Origin: an uncultured Selenomonadales bacterium
GTDB lineage: Bacteria > Bacillota > Negativicutes > Selenomonadales > Selenomonadaceae
DNA length: 64,000 bases
Direction of reading: 5' to 3'
Assembly (NCBI GenBank): GCA_946407095.1
Contig: CAMJMR010000003.1
Coordinates: forward strand, 27,319 to 91,318
Within the stretch, counting starts at the first letter, position 1. Every line of letters begins with the position of its first letter. Below are positions 1 to 8,348 of the stretch, one piece after another. The notes below the pieces were generated by a model that had not been told where the DNA came from, ran no database searches, and was given only the letters and a program-made list of their open reading frames with translations. Position numbers and translations under genes: made by a program.

Positions 1-238
1 GGACGTTTTGCTTGCCGGTCTGAATCAAAATCGCATCGCCCTGCCCGACGTTCAGCATGGAAATTTTCAAGTCGCCTTTGACGACCTGCGCGGGCGCGGC
101 TTCCGCTTGAGTTTCCTGCTTGGGTTGAGTGTCCGTCTTGGCTTGCGAATCGTTTTTGGGTTCGTCCTTTGCTTGACTGCCGCAGCCGCCCAGAATGAAC
201 GTCGCAAGCATGAGCACCGTTAAGAAAATTTTTTTCAT
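1..238 (-). CDS. ComEC-like metallo-beta-lactamase-fold lipoprotein, N-terminal part
   Basis: Only the first 79 codons lie in the window; the rest runs off the left edge. The protein starts with a lipoprotein signal peptide (MKKIFLTVLMLATFILGGCG, lipobox Cys at residue 19). A Gln/Lys/Glu-rich linker follows, and then the sequence KISMLNVGQGDAILIQTGKQ. That stretch is the first strand of the ComEC/Rec2-type metallo-beta-lactamase domain (NVGQGDA signature). Free-standing versions are secreted or lipid-anchored nuclease-like hydrolases of unproven substrate. The ATG follows AAAGGATGATTCA, which lies in the tail of the upstream small membrane gene, so the two are probably co-transcribed. The metal-binding HxHxDH motif lies outside the window, so activity cannot be judged. 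Confidence 0.8.
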   Translation of the reverse strand, partial: MKKIFLTVLMLATFILGGCGSQAKDEPKNDSQAKTDTQPKQETQAEAAPAQVVKGDLKISMLNVGQGDAILIQTGKQNV

Positions 239-242
239 TGAA

Positions 243-437
243 TCATCCTTTCTGCTCGTTTTTGTAGACGATGTAAAGCCGAATGAGTTTGGTAACCGTC
301 CAGAAAGCGAACGACGCCATGTAGATTTTGTCCAGCAGTGACAGGTTATCGTAGTCGAAGTGCACGAACAGGAATATCGCCGCCAAAATGATTAGCCCGT
401 CCATTTTGTCGAACGCTTTCCGCAAAATCTCAATCAA
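243..437 (-). CDS. small membrane protein, 64 residues
   Basis: I do not recognise a family. The 64 residues contain two hydrophobic segments (about 13-25 and 39-52) separated by an acidic turn, and a Lys-rich end, so this is probably a two-pass inner-membrane protein. The start is TTG at 437, chosen because AAAAAGGAGGC lies 8-10 bases upstream. A promoter of the form TTGTCA-N18-TATAAT sits just before it. The stop is 5 bases from the start of the ComEC-like lipoprotein gene, so the two form an operon. Size and context give no function. Confidence 0.6.
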   Translation of the reverse strand: MIEILRKAFDKMDGLIILAAIFLFVHFDYDNLSLLDKIYMASFAFWTVTKLIRLYIVYKNEQKG

Positions 438-462
438 TGTTGCCGCCTCCTTTTTGCGAGGG

Positions 463-492
463 ATTATATCATGTTCCTTTCATGTTTGACAA
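463..492 (-). promoter_or_regulatory. promoter of the small membrane protein operon
   Basis: On the minus strand the sequence reads TTGTCA, an 18-base spacer, then TATAAT, about 25 bases before the TTG start. It is a good match to a housekeeping sigma-A promoter. Confidence 0.6.
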
Positions 493-520
493 AGACTTTA
501 ATAAAAAATTTTGCAGGGCA

Positions 521-751
521 GGGGCTGTCGGTAAGTTGGCGGCTCTGATTCGTTTCAATGACTTTTTTGTTTAGGATCTACTTTTTCTTTGTTCACCCAA
601 AGAAAAAGTAGCAAAAAGAAAAGGTGCCTCGCAGGGGCGTAAATGTCCGCAACCCGCGCTGTCCGATAATTTAAGGTTGGTTGCCGCCGACGGTATTTGC
701 ATCACGCAAAAGCGTCGGCGGACGGCCGCCCGTCCTTGGGCGGCCTTTTTT
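521..751 (+). repeat. dispersed multi-hairpin element, copy A (fills the gap between genes)
   Basis: This 231-base stretch holds no gene. It contains, in order: a GATTC-containing left end; a 13-bp hairpin (579-591 with 598-610, TACTTTTTCTTTG arm); a short CCTCGCAGGGG hairpin (625-637); a 10-bp GC-rich hairpin (683-692 with 713-722); and a perfect 8-bp hairpin GGCCGCCC-GTCCTT-GGGCGGCC followed by T6 (724-751). The last looks like an intrinsic terminator on the plus strand. Related copies lie at about 27.1 kb and 54.1 kb. No plus-strand gene precedes the terminator, so this could be a structured RNA or an untranslated mobile repeat. Confidence 0.6.
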
Positions 752-824
752 CAGCAAATCTTCCCTACTTTACCAACAAACTAGCCTCAAAAAAATTTCC
801 CCGCTGATGTCGGCGAGGAATGGT

Positions 825-1565
825 CTACGTGTTGTAAATTTTATAAATCTCGTCGGTATAAGAGCCGTCGGCATTGTGCACTACAAGCGGCGGCAGAATT
901 TGCAAGTTACCGGCATTCGCGCCCACGACCGCCTCCAACATTATCAAGTTAGCGTCGCGATTTGCTTTAGGCTGAATCGGGCGCAAGCGTTTCATTTCCA
1001 TTTGCCTCCTGTGAAGTGCGTCTACTATTTCGCAGAGCCGCGAAGCCAAGTGAATCATGCAGAAGACGCCACGAAATTTCAAGGCGAAACGCGCCGCCGT
1101 CACTACGTCCTCAAGTGTCGCCGTGAACTCGTGCCGCGCCCGCGCTATGCCCGAAAGTTTATTCGCCGCGCCGTTTTTTATCGGCGTGTAGGGCGGATTC
1201 GCTATCGCCAAGTCAAAGCTCTCCGCCTTGAACAGCTCGCGATGTTTGCGATAATCGCCTTCCACTACCGAAATTTTTTCAGATAAGCCGTTCAGTTCGA
1301 CGTTGCGCCGCGCTATGTCTGCCATTTGCGCATTCAGCTCGACCGCGCAGATTTCCTTGACTTCGTCGGCTATCAAAAGCGGTATGACGCCCGTGCCCGT
1401 GCCCAAGTCCAGGACGCGGGCATTTCGCTTGAAGCGCGGGAAGTGCGCGATTAATACCGAATCCATCGAAAAGCAGAATTCGTTTTCGCTCTGAATGATG
1501 ACGCGTCCCGACCGCATTAAGTCATCAAGCCGTTCGCCCTCGCGCAAGGAAATTTCGTCGCCCAT
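825..1565 (-). CDS. trmN6: tRNA1(Val) (adenine37-N6)-methyltransferase family protein
   Basis: A class I SAM-dependent N6-adenine methyltransferase of the YfiC/TrmN6/YabB family, expected to modify A37 of tRNA-Val. The SAM-binding loop VLDLGTGTG is at residues 51-59, the acidic motif II (AVELNAQ) follows, and the catalytic NPPY is at 123-126. The length of 246 residues fits the family. The start overlaps the ricT stop (TAATG), showing translational coupling. The same neighbour order (yaaR, holB, ricT, trmN6) is found in Bacillus, which supports the call. The stop is followed by the repeat-filled gap, so this is the last gene of its operon. Confidence 0.9.
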   Translation of the reverse strand: MGDEISLREGERLDDLMRSGRVIIQSENEFCFSMDSVLIAHFPRFKRNARVLDLGTGTGVIPLLIADEVKEICAVELNAQMADIARRNVELNGLSEKISVVEGDYRKHRELFKAESFDLAIANPPYTPIKNGAANKLSGIARARHEFTATLEDVVTAARFALKFRGVFCMIHLASRLCEIVDALHRRQMEMKRLRPIQPKANRDANLIMLEAVVGANAGNLQILPPLVVHNADGSYTDEIYKIYNT

Positions 1566-2599
1566 TACTTTTTGGGCTCTCGCGAAGATTGACGACGCGT
1601 TTTATCGCCGCGCGGTCTGGTAGGGCGTTCGGGGTGCGGCGTGCGTTCGGGATTTTCGTTGCGGTTGTAGCGGCGATTGAAAGCCTCCGTCCTGCGCGGG
1701 CGTTCGGGACGTTCGGGCTTAGGCGCGGGCTCTTCAACCTGCGCGGCGTCCTCGGTCGATTCAAAATCCTCGGCATTGACGGGCAAAATATCTTCCCAAC
1801 CAGCGACGACGGTTTTGTTGGTGTCAAGCAGAATCGTGGCGTTTCTGCGCGAAAAACTCACGGCAACGACTTTGCCCTCGCCGTCGGCCATCACTACGCG
1901 GCTGCCGACCCTCGGCTTGAACGTGACGCTTTGACGCGGCGCATTCTCGCAATACAAATCGTTTTCGTACTTGAGGCAACACATGAGCCGCCCGCAGACG
2001 CCGCTGATTTTCGTCGGGTTGAGCGACAAATTTTGGTCTTTGGCCATGCGAATCGACACGGGAATGAACTCGCCCAAGAACGACGCGCAACAAAGCGGTC
2101 TGCCGCAACCGCCCATGCCGCCCAAAAGTTTTGCCTCGTCACGAACGCCCACTTGCCGCAGCTCGATACGCGTGCGGAATATCGACGCCAAATCGCGGAC
2201 AAGCTCGCGGAAGTCGACGCGCCCGTCCGCCGTGAAGAAGAAAATTATTTTGTTCACGTCGAATGTGAATTCCACGTTGATTAATTTCATCGGCAGGTTG
2301 TGTTCGGATATCTTCTGCAGGCAAATGTCGAACGCTCGCCTTTCGCCCGCGCGATTTTCTTCCAGCTTCAGCAAGTCGGCTTCGGTCGCCTTCCTGAAGA
2401 TTTTTTTCAGCGGCAAACCAGGCTCCGATTCGGGATTTTCTTCGGCGGAAAGTTCGCGCGGCGCGACGACGACTTTGCCGCACTCCAGCCCGCGTGCCGT
2501 CTCGACGATTACCGAATCGCCTTTGACCAGTTCCTCCTCGCCCGGCTCGAAGAAATAGATTTTCCCTGCCTTTTTTATTCTGACTCCTATTATTTGCAC
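1565..2599 (-). CDS. ricT: PSP1-domain protein RicT (YaaT)
   Basis: In Bacillus RicT acts with RicA and RicF in a complex carrying 4Fe-4S clusters that promotes RNase Y-dependent mRNA maturation and sporulation/competence decisions. The Cys pattern is clear: C165, C170, C171 in GGCGRPLCC and C202, C207, C208 in VCGRLMCC. These are the expected PSP1-domain ligands. At 344 residues it is longer than the usual roughly 275 because of a basic Pro/Arg/Glu-rich tail from about residue 290, likely disordered. The start is GTG with GGAGG seven bases upstream. It lies between holB and trmN6 as in other Bacillota. Confidence 0.92.
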   Translation of the reverse strand: MQIIGVRIKKAGKIYFFEPGEEELVKGDSVIVETARGLECGKVVVAPRELSAEENPESEPGLPLKKIFRKATEADLLKLEENRAGERRAFDICLQKISEHNLPMKLINVEFTFDVNKIIFFFTADGRVDFRELVRDLASIFRTRIELRQVGVRDEAKLLGGMGGCGRPLCCASFLGEFIPVSIRMAKDQNLSLNPTKISGVCGRLMCCLKYENDLYCENAPRQSVTFKPRVGSRVVMADGEGKVVAVSFSRRNATILLDTNKTVVAGWEDILPVNAEDFESTEDAAQVEEPAPKPERPERPRRTEAFNRRYNRNENPERTPHPERPTRPRGDKTRRQSSREPKK

Positions 2600-2630
2600 G
2601 AATCATCCTCCAAACGTGACGTTTGATCCA

Positions 2631-2674
2631 GCGGACGCGCCTCAACGTTTCACAGTTGAAAGTAACCGCCCGCG
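2631..2674. repeat. 45-base dispersed repeat between ricT and holB
   Basis: The stretch beginning GCGGACGCGCCTCAACG and ending ACCGCCCGCG closely matches 20696-20740, where it follows a CCGCTTTAAAAGCGG palindrome upstream of the esterase gene. Both copies sit in short intergenic gaps. Confidence 0.6.
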
Positions 2675-2699
2675 TTCATACGCTTGCCCACAGGGCGCG

Positions 2700-3704
2700 C
2701 TAGCTCACGATTTTTCTAAGCTTGAACAGATACGCCTCGGCAATCAGGCGCAAGTTCGCGTTGGACTTCAAACGCCGTCGGAACTCGACGCCCGCCTCTA
2801 TCATCAAAAAGATTTTTCGTTCGGGAAGTTTTATCGCCTGCAAGCGCGGCGCAAGGTCGGGATTATGCGGCTCCAGCACCTCGGCAAAGCAAACGTCTCG
2901 CAAAAGCTTTTGGATATGCGTCAGGAAGTCGGCGAATTTTTCTCGCGACCACTCGGCGATTTGTGCGCCCTTGGCAAAGATGTCTTCGTTTTTCAGCTCT
3001 GCGCGGGCAAGCCGTTCCAACGTCGAAAGTGCCTCCTCGCGAAGCTGCGCGCCGCCCGAATCTTTCAGCTTGAGTGCCCGCCCGAAACTGCCGCCCGCGA
3101 TTACCGCCAACCTTTCCGCCTCCGAAGCCTCCACGTCTCGACTTATCAGCGCGTCCCGAATTTCCGCCGTCGACAGCTTGTCGAAGTTCACGGTTGAGCA
3201 ACGCGACCGAATCGTCATGAGCAGGCTTGAGCGGTTCGCCGTCAGCAATATGAAAATCGTTTGGCTCGGCGGTTCTTCAATCGTTTTCAGCAGGCAATTC
3301 GCCGCCGCATTGTTCATCAGCTCCGCGCCGTCGATTATCACCACTCGCCGCGCAGAATTTATCGGGCGCAAGGACGCCTCGCTTTGCATTTCGCGAATCT
3401 GTCCGATTTTGATGTTGCGCGTCGTCTTGGTCTCTTCCGCCTCCACGACGTAAAAATCGGGGTGACTGTGCGCCGCCGTCAGTTGACAGCTCTCGCACTC
3501 GCCGCAAGGTGCTCCGTCAACGGGATTTTCGCACAACAAGGCCGCCGCGCAGATTTCCGCCGCCAATCGTTTGCCCGTGCCTTCCTCGCCCGAAAACAGC
3601 ACCGCGTGTGGAAATTTGTCTTCGGCGATACTTTTGCGCAAATGATTCGCCGTGGCCGCGTGCCCGATTAAATTTTCCCAACTAAGCTTGTAAGTGTCCA
3701 TCAC
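2700..3704 (-). CDS. holB: DNA polymerase III delta-prime subunit
   Basis: A clamp-loader ATPase-fold subunit that works with the tau/gamma and delta subunits to place the sliding clamp on DNA. Visible are a P-loop GEEGTGKR (residues 39-46), a four-Cys zinc module (C58, C67, C70, C73) and the conserved NCLLKTIEEPP segment near the sensor region. The length of 334 residues is normal. The start is GTG at 3704, with an ATG one codon later. Both overlap the yaaR stop, so translation is coupled. Followed by ricT, as in Bacillus. Confidence 0.92.
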   Translation of the reverse strand: MMDTYKLSWENLIGHAATANHLRKSIAEDKFPHAVLFSGEEGTGKRLAAEICAAALLCENPVDGAPCGECESCQLTAAHSHPDFYVVEAEETKTTRNIKIGQIREMQSEASLRPINSARRVVIIDGAELMNNAAANCLLKTIEEPPSQTIFILLTANRSSLLMTIRSRCSTVNFDKLSTAEIRDALISRDVEASEAERLAVIAGGSFGRALKLKDSGGAQLREEALSTLERLARAELKNEDIFAKGAQIAEWSREKFADFLTHIQKLLRDVCFAEVLEPHNPDLAPRLQAIKLPERKIFLMIEAGVEFRRRLKSNANLRLIAEAYLFKLRKIVS

Positions 3705-4156
3705 ATGAAAATATCGACGAGCATACCGCGAATGGCATCGTGCGCCGCGATAACGTCAAGCTGTTCCGATTGTCCCAGCCGAATTTTTTCAGCCATTTCC
3801 TCCAGCCGATTATCGATTTTGCGGACGGTCGTGTAGACGCGTTGGCGCCCCATTCTGTCCCAACCGGCAGACGTGTGCACTTCGTACATGTTGCTTATCG
3901 CCGCGCTCACGAAATTTTTTATCAGCGTGCGATACTCTTTGAGCTCGTCGTAAGTCGGCGTTTTGGTAAGGCGTGCCGCTTGGTCGTCGATTTTCTTCAG
4001 CATCGCCTCCATTTCCTCGTGCGAAACGCCTTCGTCTTGTTGCTCAAGAAGTTCCGCCTCGAAGCTCAATTCTTTATCGCGCGGGTGTTCGCTCGTGCCG
4101 CGCAGAAGTTCAAACGGCGACGCGGGGACTCCCGTGTTTGAAATTTTTACTGCCAT
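3701..4156 (-). CDS. yaaR: YaaR family protein (DUF327)
   Basis: A 151-residue, largely helical protein of the conserved YaaR/DUF327 family, whose function is unknown. Family membership rests on length, the helical charged sequence with the core TYDELKEYRTLIKNFVSAAI, and the invariant place just upstream of holB. The ATG follows AGGTGAATTGAA. The stop overlaps the holB start by four bases. It is the first gene of the yaaR-holB-ricT-trmN6 operon and lies about 45 bases after the candidate RNA at 4200-4433. Confidence 0.85.
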   Translation of the reverse strand: MAVKISNTGVPASPFELLRGTSEHPRDKELSFEAELLEQQDEGVSHEEMEAMLKKIDDQAARLTKTPTYDELKEYRTLIKNFVSAAISNMYEVHTSAGWDRMGRQRVYTTVRKIDNRLEEMAEKIRLGQSEQLDVIAAHDAIRGMLVDIFM

Positions 4157-4199
4157 TTCAATTCACCTCGCGTGCAGTTTATACATTTTGGTCGCCAAA

Positions 4200-4433
4200 T
4201 GCAAGAAGAGACTGCCGATTGATAATCAGCAATCTCTTCTGAAAAAGGGCTCCGAAATGCCGGTTCCTCCGAATGTCTAAACCTGCTTACTCGCAGGTGG
4301 GTTCCCTAAGCTCGGTTTCTGTTACTCGCCGCGCGGACAATTCTCCATCTTCCGAAATCAATTCGGGTTCCCTAAAATTAATGTAGGTTAGACATTAATT
4401 GAGTCCTCGTACCTCCCAGATGGTTCCTTCTTC
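4200..4433 (-). ncRNA. candidate structured RNA or leader upstream of yaaR
   Basis: No gene fits this 230-base stretch. On the minus strand it follows a good promoter. It carries four GGAACC motifs, three of them AGGGAACCC or GAGGAACCG, each beside a small hairpin. Examples are ATTAATGT/ACATTAAT, CCGAA/TTCGG and ACCTGC/GCAGGT. CCATCT and AGATGG could pair to close a domain. The 3-prime end is a long hairpin with AGAAGAGA and TCTCTTCT arms (4204-4240) without a clear T run. I could not match it to 6S, SRP, RNase P, tmRNA, T-box or a known riboswitch. It is either a free RNA or a leader of the yaaR operon. Confidence 0.5.
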
Positions 4434-4439
4434 GCGCCG

Positions 4440-4468
4440 ATAATAGCACGAAAATTTTTTTATTACAA
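4440..4468 (-). promoter_or_regulatory. promoter of the candidate RNA / yaaR operon
   Basis: On the minus strand: TTGTAA, a 17-base spacer, TATTAT. The predicted start is near 4433, at the edge of the structured stretch. Confidence 0.6.
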
Positions 4469-4507
4469 GACTTGACAAGCCTCGCCGCCGAAATTTTTTG
4501 CAAGCCG

Positions 4508-5677
4508 TCAGCGGTAGGACTTTTGGTAAATTTTCAGCATGTCGTCGTCGCTAAGGGCAACAGGGTCGAACTGCAAGAGGAAGCCCATCGCGTCGCGAGT
4601 ATTCTGCACCATTTTGGGGAATTCGTCGGGCTTAATGCCGTAGTCGCTCATTTTGAGATTGTCGACGCCGCAAGCCGCTTGCATTTCCTTCAGCGCGTCG
4701 ATAAAGTCTTCGGGCTTGTCGGCATTGACTTTGCCCATGGCGCGCGCCATAGCGATAAATTTTTCGTCGCAAGCGTGTTTCTCGACGAAGTGTCCGAAAT
4801 ATGCCAGCGAAATCATAATCAAGCCCGCGCCGTGCGGCAATTCGGGATGATAAGCACTCAAGGCGTGTTCAAGGGAATGTTCCGCCGTGCAAACGCAAAC
4901 GTCCATCGAAAAGCCGCCCAAGGTGTTCGCGAAGGCAACTTGCGTGCGCGCCTCAAGATTCTTTCCGTCGTTGACGGCAACGGGCAAATACTTCGCGAGC
5001 TTTTCAATCGCCGTCAGCTCAATCATCGACGAAGCCTCATTGCACGCGTTGGAAATGTAACCCTCGGCGTTGTGGAAGAAAGCGTCGAAGCCTTGATAAG
5101 CCGTGAAGTGTTTCGGGACGGTCAGCATGTAAATCGGGTCGACAATCGCCAAGTCGGGATAGCTGCCGAAAAACGCGGTCTTCTCGTTGGTTTCAAGGTT
5201 TGTGATGACTGCGCCCGCGTCGACTTCGGAACCCGTGCCCGCGCTGGTCGTTATCGCAATGTAAGGCAAAGCTTTTTCCGTCAAGGGCTTTTTGCCGCCC
5301 GTGCCGAACATGATGTAATCCCAGACGCGCCCGCCGTCCTTTTGCGGAATGACCGAGGCGATAGCCTTCGCCGCGTCGAGCACCGAGCCGCCGCCTAAGC
5401 CCACGACGAAATCGCAACCGTTAGCGCGCCCGAAGTCCACGCCCTCCTGAACGACAGGCTCCGTAGGATTCGCGCCAATCTTGTTGAAGACGACGAAATC
5501 CGCGCCCCAAGCCGTCAGTTCTTCCTGCAACTTGTCGAGACTGCCGTTGGTTTTCGTCGAGCGTCCGTTTGAAATGACAATCAATGCCTTTTTGCCGAAA
5601 GGTGCCTCTTTGTGCAGTTCGCCGAGCTTGCCCGCGCCGAATAAAATCTTTGTCGGAATGTGCCAAGTAAATGCCAT
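4508..5677 (-). CDS. iron-containing alcohol dehydrogenase (butanol dehydrogenase-like)
   Basis: A group III metal-dependent NAD(P)H dehydrogenase that interconverts aldehydes and alcohols in the cytoplasm. Seen: the GGGS nucleotide-binding motif (residues 95-98), ITTSAGTGSE, and the metal-binding His cluster in DAFFHNAEG and EHSLEHALSAYHPELPHG. The length of 389 residues is typical. I chose ATG 5677 because GGGAGGC lies seven bases upstream; a longer reading to 5710 would include the ribosome site. A TGATATAAT extended -10 lies just before. The exact alcohol cannot be told from sequence. Confidence 0.88.
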   Translation of the reverse strand: MAFTWHIPTKILFGAGKLGELHKEAPFGKKALIVISNGRSTKTNGSLDKLQEELTAWGADFVVFNKIGANPTEPVVQEGVDFGRANGCDFVVGLGGGSVLDAAKAIASVIPQKDGGRVWDYIMFGTGGKKPLTEKALPYIAITTSAGTGSEVDAGAVITNLETNEKTAFFGSYPDLAIVDPIYMLTVPKHFTAYQGFDAFFHNAEGYISNACNEASSMIELTAIEKLAKYLPVAVNDGKNLEARTQVAFANTLGGFSMDVCVCTAEHSLEHALSAYHPELPHGAGLIMISLAYFGHFVEKHACDEKFIAMARAMGKVNADKPEDFIDALKEMQAACGVDNLKMSDYGIKPDEFPKMVQNTRDAMGFLLQFDPVALSDDDMLKIYQKSYR

Positions 5678-5748
5678 AAAAAATGCCTCCCAAAAATTTT
5701 GTCGAGGCAATTATATCACTTCAAGTCAACTTTAATGCAAGATGTTTT

Positions 5749-6111
5749 TTACTCCGGCAAAACTTCAAGCCAGTAGCCGTCGGGGTCTTCGATAAAGTAA
5801 ATTCCCATTTCGCGGTTTTCGTAGCAGATACAGCCCATCTTTTCGTGGCGAGCGTGCGCCGCAGCGAAATTTTTCGTCGTGAACGCCAAATGTACTTCAT
5901 TATCGCCCAATTCGTAGGGTTTTGTCCTGTTTTTGAGCCACGTAAGCTCCAATTTGTGGTGACTGCCGAACGAATCGCCTAAATAAACGATTTTGAAGGC
6001 GTCGCCGCCGTCTATCCCGCCTACCTCGTGCAAATCGAGCGCGTCAGCGTAAAATTTCAGGCTCCGCTCCAAATCCAAGACGTTCAAGTTGTTGTGAGCG
6101 AATCGAAACAT
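5749..6111 (-). CDS. VOC/glyoxalase family protein (lactoylglutathione lyase-like)
   Basis: A small 120-residue protein with the two-module beta-alpha-beta-beta-beta fold of the vicinal oxygen chelate family. Likely metal ligands are the His in FAHNNLNV, a Glu in LELTWL, the His in EVHLAFT and the Glu in YWLEVLPE, matching glyoxalase I. It may detoxify methylglyoxal or another small aldehyde. The ATG follows GGAGGCGATAAC. It lies 18 bases after a secreted HAD phosphatase and is probably the last gene of that operon. Confidence 0.8.
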   Translation of the reverse strand: MFRFAHNNLNVLDLERSLKFYADALDLHEVGGIDGGDAFKIVYLGDSFGSHHKLELTWLKNRTKPYELGDNEVHLAFTTKNFAAAHARHEKMGCICYENREMGIYFIEDPDGYWLEVLPE

Positions 6112-6129
6112 GTTATCGCCTCCAAAAAA

Positions 6130-7212
6130 TTAGTTTGACCGTTTAACGTTGTCGCCGTAAATCGTTTTGAAGTCGTCGCGCATGGAAATTGTAATCCAGC
6201 CGTTCTTTTCCGCCAGCGAAATGCACTTGTTCGCCTTGTCGATGTTGCCGAGTTCGCGCTCCGTGTCGTCGCAGATGACGAAAAACGCCAAGCTCTTGTA
6301 TTTGTTGCCCGCAAGCGCGTAATTCAGCATGGAAGTATCGCCGCCGCTGTTTCCGAACGCCAAAACCGGCTGCTTGCCAATTTCGTGCTCAATCGCAATG
6401 ACTTTGTTCATTTTCAAGTTCTTTTGCGTGAGCCCGCCGCGAATCAGATAATCGTCTTGGCGATAGTTGTAATCGTCGGCGGACTTGTCGCCCTGATTCG
6501 ACGCAATTATCGCGGGATTGGTGCCGATAACGTTGTCGTAGGGGATTTTCAGCAGTTCCGAGGCCATGACGCGCGTTGCGGGACGGTCGGAGCCCGTGAC
6601 GATATAAACCGTGAAATTATTCGCCTGCAAGTACTTGATGACTTCAACCATCGGCAGATAGAACGCTTCGCCCCATTTTAAGTTCGTGAGGCCTTCGACG
6701 GGCTTTTTCATGAAGTTTTTGACGTAAACCTCGTAATCCTTGGGCGTCATGCCCGCGAAGACCGATTGTTGCGATTTTGCCTCGCCTAAATCGATACCCT
6801 TGGGGAATTTGCCCGTCATGAAGTGCCCGGCGCGAATTTCGGCGTCAACCATTTCCGCATAGGCTCTGTCTTCGGGCGAAGGCGTGTAATCGGGGTCGTT
6901 CAGCGCGCGTTCAAGGTACAACATCCACTCAAAGTAGCACGGCATCGACTCTCCGATAAAAGTTCCGTCCATATCGAAGACCGCCAATCTGTCCTCGACG
7001 GGGATAAAGTTTTTAGACTTCTTGTTCGTCACGTCGGTGACAAATTCGATTAATTTTTGCTTGGCAACGGCGTCCTTCGTCCAATACTTGAAATCTTTCG
7101 CCTTCTTGACTTGAATTTGAGCGATTTGGTCGCGGGGCATGGCGTCAGCCGCTCCGAACGTGCCAAAAGCGATTAATCCAGCCGTCAATGCCGCCAAAAT
7201 CTTTTTACGCAT
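6130..7212 (-). CDS. secreted HAD-family phosphatase, paralogue 1
   Basis: A 360-residue HAD-superfamily hydrolase with a signal peptide (Lys-rich start, hydrophobic core, cleavage expected after GAADA near residue 24). It therefore acts outside the membrane. The nucleophile motif D80-M-D-G-T is intact and a late GNSGGD motif supplies the acidic Mg ligands. Two further paralogues lie at 7231-8295 and 11274-12350; all end in SMRDDFKTIYGDNV. The substrate is unknown, and acid or phosphoserine-type phosphatase activity is likely. The gene follows paralogue 2 by 18 bases, with GGGAGATG before the ATG, in an operon ending with the glyoxalase-like gene. Confidence 0.82.
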   Translation of the reverse strand: MRKKILAALTAGLIAFGTFGAADAMPRDQIAQIQVKKAKDFKYWTKDAVAKQKLIEFVTDVTNKKSKNFIPVEDRLAVFDMDGTFIGESMPCYFEWMLYLERALNDPDYTPSPEDRAYAEMVDAEIRAGHFMTGKFPKGIDLGEAKSQQSVFAGMTPKDYEVYVKNFMKKPVEGLTNLKWGEAFYLPMVEVIKYLQANNFTVYIVTGSDRPATRVMASELLKIPYDNVIGTNPAIIASNQGDKSADDYNYRQDDYLIRGGLTQKNLKMNKVIAIEHEIGKQPVLAFGNSGGDTSMLNYALAGNKYKSLAFFVICDDTERELGNIDKANKCISLAEKNGWITISMRDDFKTIYGDNVKRSN

Positions 7213-7230
7213 GAAAACATCTCCCGAAAT

Positions 7231-8295
7231 TTATTTTGAAAGTTTAACGTTGTCGCCGTAAATCGTTTTGAAGTCGTCGCGCATGGAAATTTTTATCCAG
7301 CCGTTGGCGTCGGCGAGCTTGATACATTTGTTCGCCTTGTCGATGTTGCCGAATTCGCGCTCCAAGTCGTCGCAGATGACAAAAAACGCCGCCGTCCGAT
7401 ATTTATTGCCGCGCAGAGAAAAATTTATCATCGAACTGTCGCCGCTGCTGTTTCCGAATGCCAAAACCGGTTTTTTGCCGATTTCGCGCGCCATGTTGCT
7501 GACTTTGTTCATATTTATATCTTTGCTGACGAATTCGCCGCGCACGACCTTGTCTTCGGGCTTCAAAGTGTAGTCCATGCCGTCCGTGTCGCCTTGATTC
7601 GTCGCAACGTGTTTGTAGTCGGTGCCAATCATGTTGTCGCTGTCGACGGGCAAAATTTCGGCCGAAGTGCGCATATAGTCTCTGTCCGCGCCGCTAATCA
7701 GGAAAATTTTAAAATCGTTCGCCTTGAGATAAGAAATTACTTCAATCATCGGCAAATAGAAAGCCTCGCCGACTTTTAAGTTGTCAAAACCTTCGACGGG
7801 CGTGTTCAAGTAGTTTCGCGTGTAGGCGGCGTATTCGTCAGCAGTCATGCCCGCGAAGACCGACGCATTGGATTCGCAATGTTTACGGCGAACGTCGTTG
7901 GTCATCTTGCGGTTGTAAATCGCCGCTTTTACCGCCTCGCCGTTGGCTCTGTCCTGCGCGGAGGCAATGTAATTGGGGTCGTCAAGCGCGCGGTGCACGA
8001 ACATCATAAAATCGAAACAGAACGGTGCAGTCTCGCAAGCAATGGTGCCGTCCACGTCGAAGACCGCGATTCTGTCGGCAACTGGGATAAAATTTTTGCT
8101 GCGCTTGTTAGTTACGTCGGTGACGTATTCGACGAGCTTTTGTTTGGCAACGGAATCTTTAGCCCAGTATTTGAAATCCTTGGCGCGTTTGACTTGAATT
8201 TGAGCAATTTGGTCGCGGGGCATGGCGTCGACAACTCCGAACGTGCCAAAAGCGATTAATCCAGCCGTCAATGCCGCGCAGATCTTTTTACGCAT
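7231..8295 (-). CDS. secreted HAD-family phosphatase, paralogue 2
   Basis: A sister of the downstream gene, with a nearly identical signal peptide (MRKKICAALTAGLIAFGTFG) and the nucleophile motif D80-V-D-G-T. The late motif reads GNSSGD instead of GNSGGD, which still keeps the acidic residue. I use the ATG at 8295, behind GAGGTGATGAAAAC; a longer reading to 8316 would run through that ribosome site. Strong similarity and head-to-tail order with paralogue 1 point to tandem duplication. Upstream lies a terminator and a very short peptide gene, so this operon needs its own promoter. Confidence 0.82.
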   Translation of the reverse strand: MRKKICAALTAGLIAFGTFGVVDAMPRDQIAQIQVKRAKDFKYWAKDSVAKQKLVEYVTDVTNKRSKNFIPVADRIAVFDVDGTIACETAPFCFDFMMFVHRALDDPNYIASAQDRANGEAVKAAIYNRKMTNDVRRKHCESNASVFAGMTADEYAAYTRNYLNTPVEGFDNLKVGEAFYLPMIEVISYLKANDFKIFLISGADRDYMRTSAEILPVDSDNMIGTDYKHVATNQGDTDGMDYTLKPEDKVVRGEFVSKDINMNKVSNMAREIGKKPVLAFGNSSGDSSMINFSLRGNKYRTAAFFVICDDLEREFGNIDKANKCIKLADANGWIKISMRDDFKTIYGDNVKLSK

Positions 8296-8348
8296 GTTTT
8301 CATCACCTCGAAGCAAACTTTAGCAAAAAATTTTCGCGCCGTCAACGA

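Noticed and set aside
4200..4433. Identification of the structured stretch as 6S RNA, RNase P RNA or a T-box
   Set aside because: None of the diagnostic conserved blocks of these RNAs could be aligned, so it is left unassigned.
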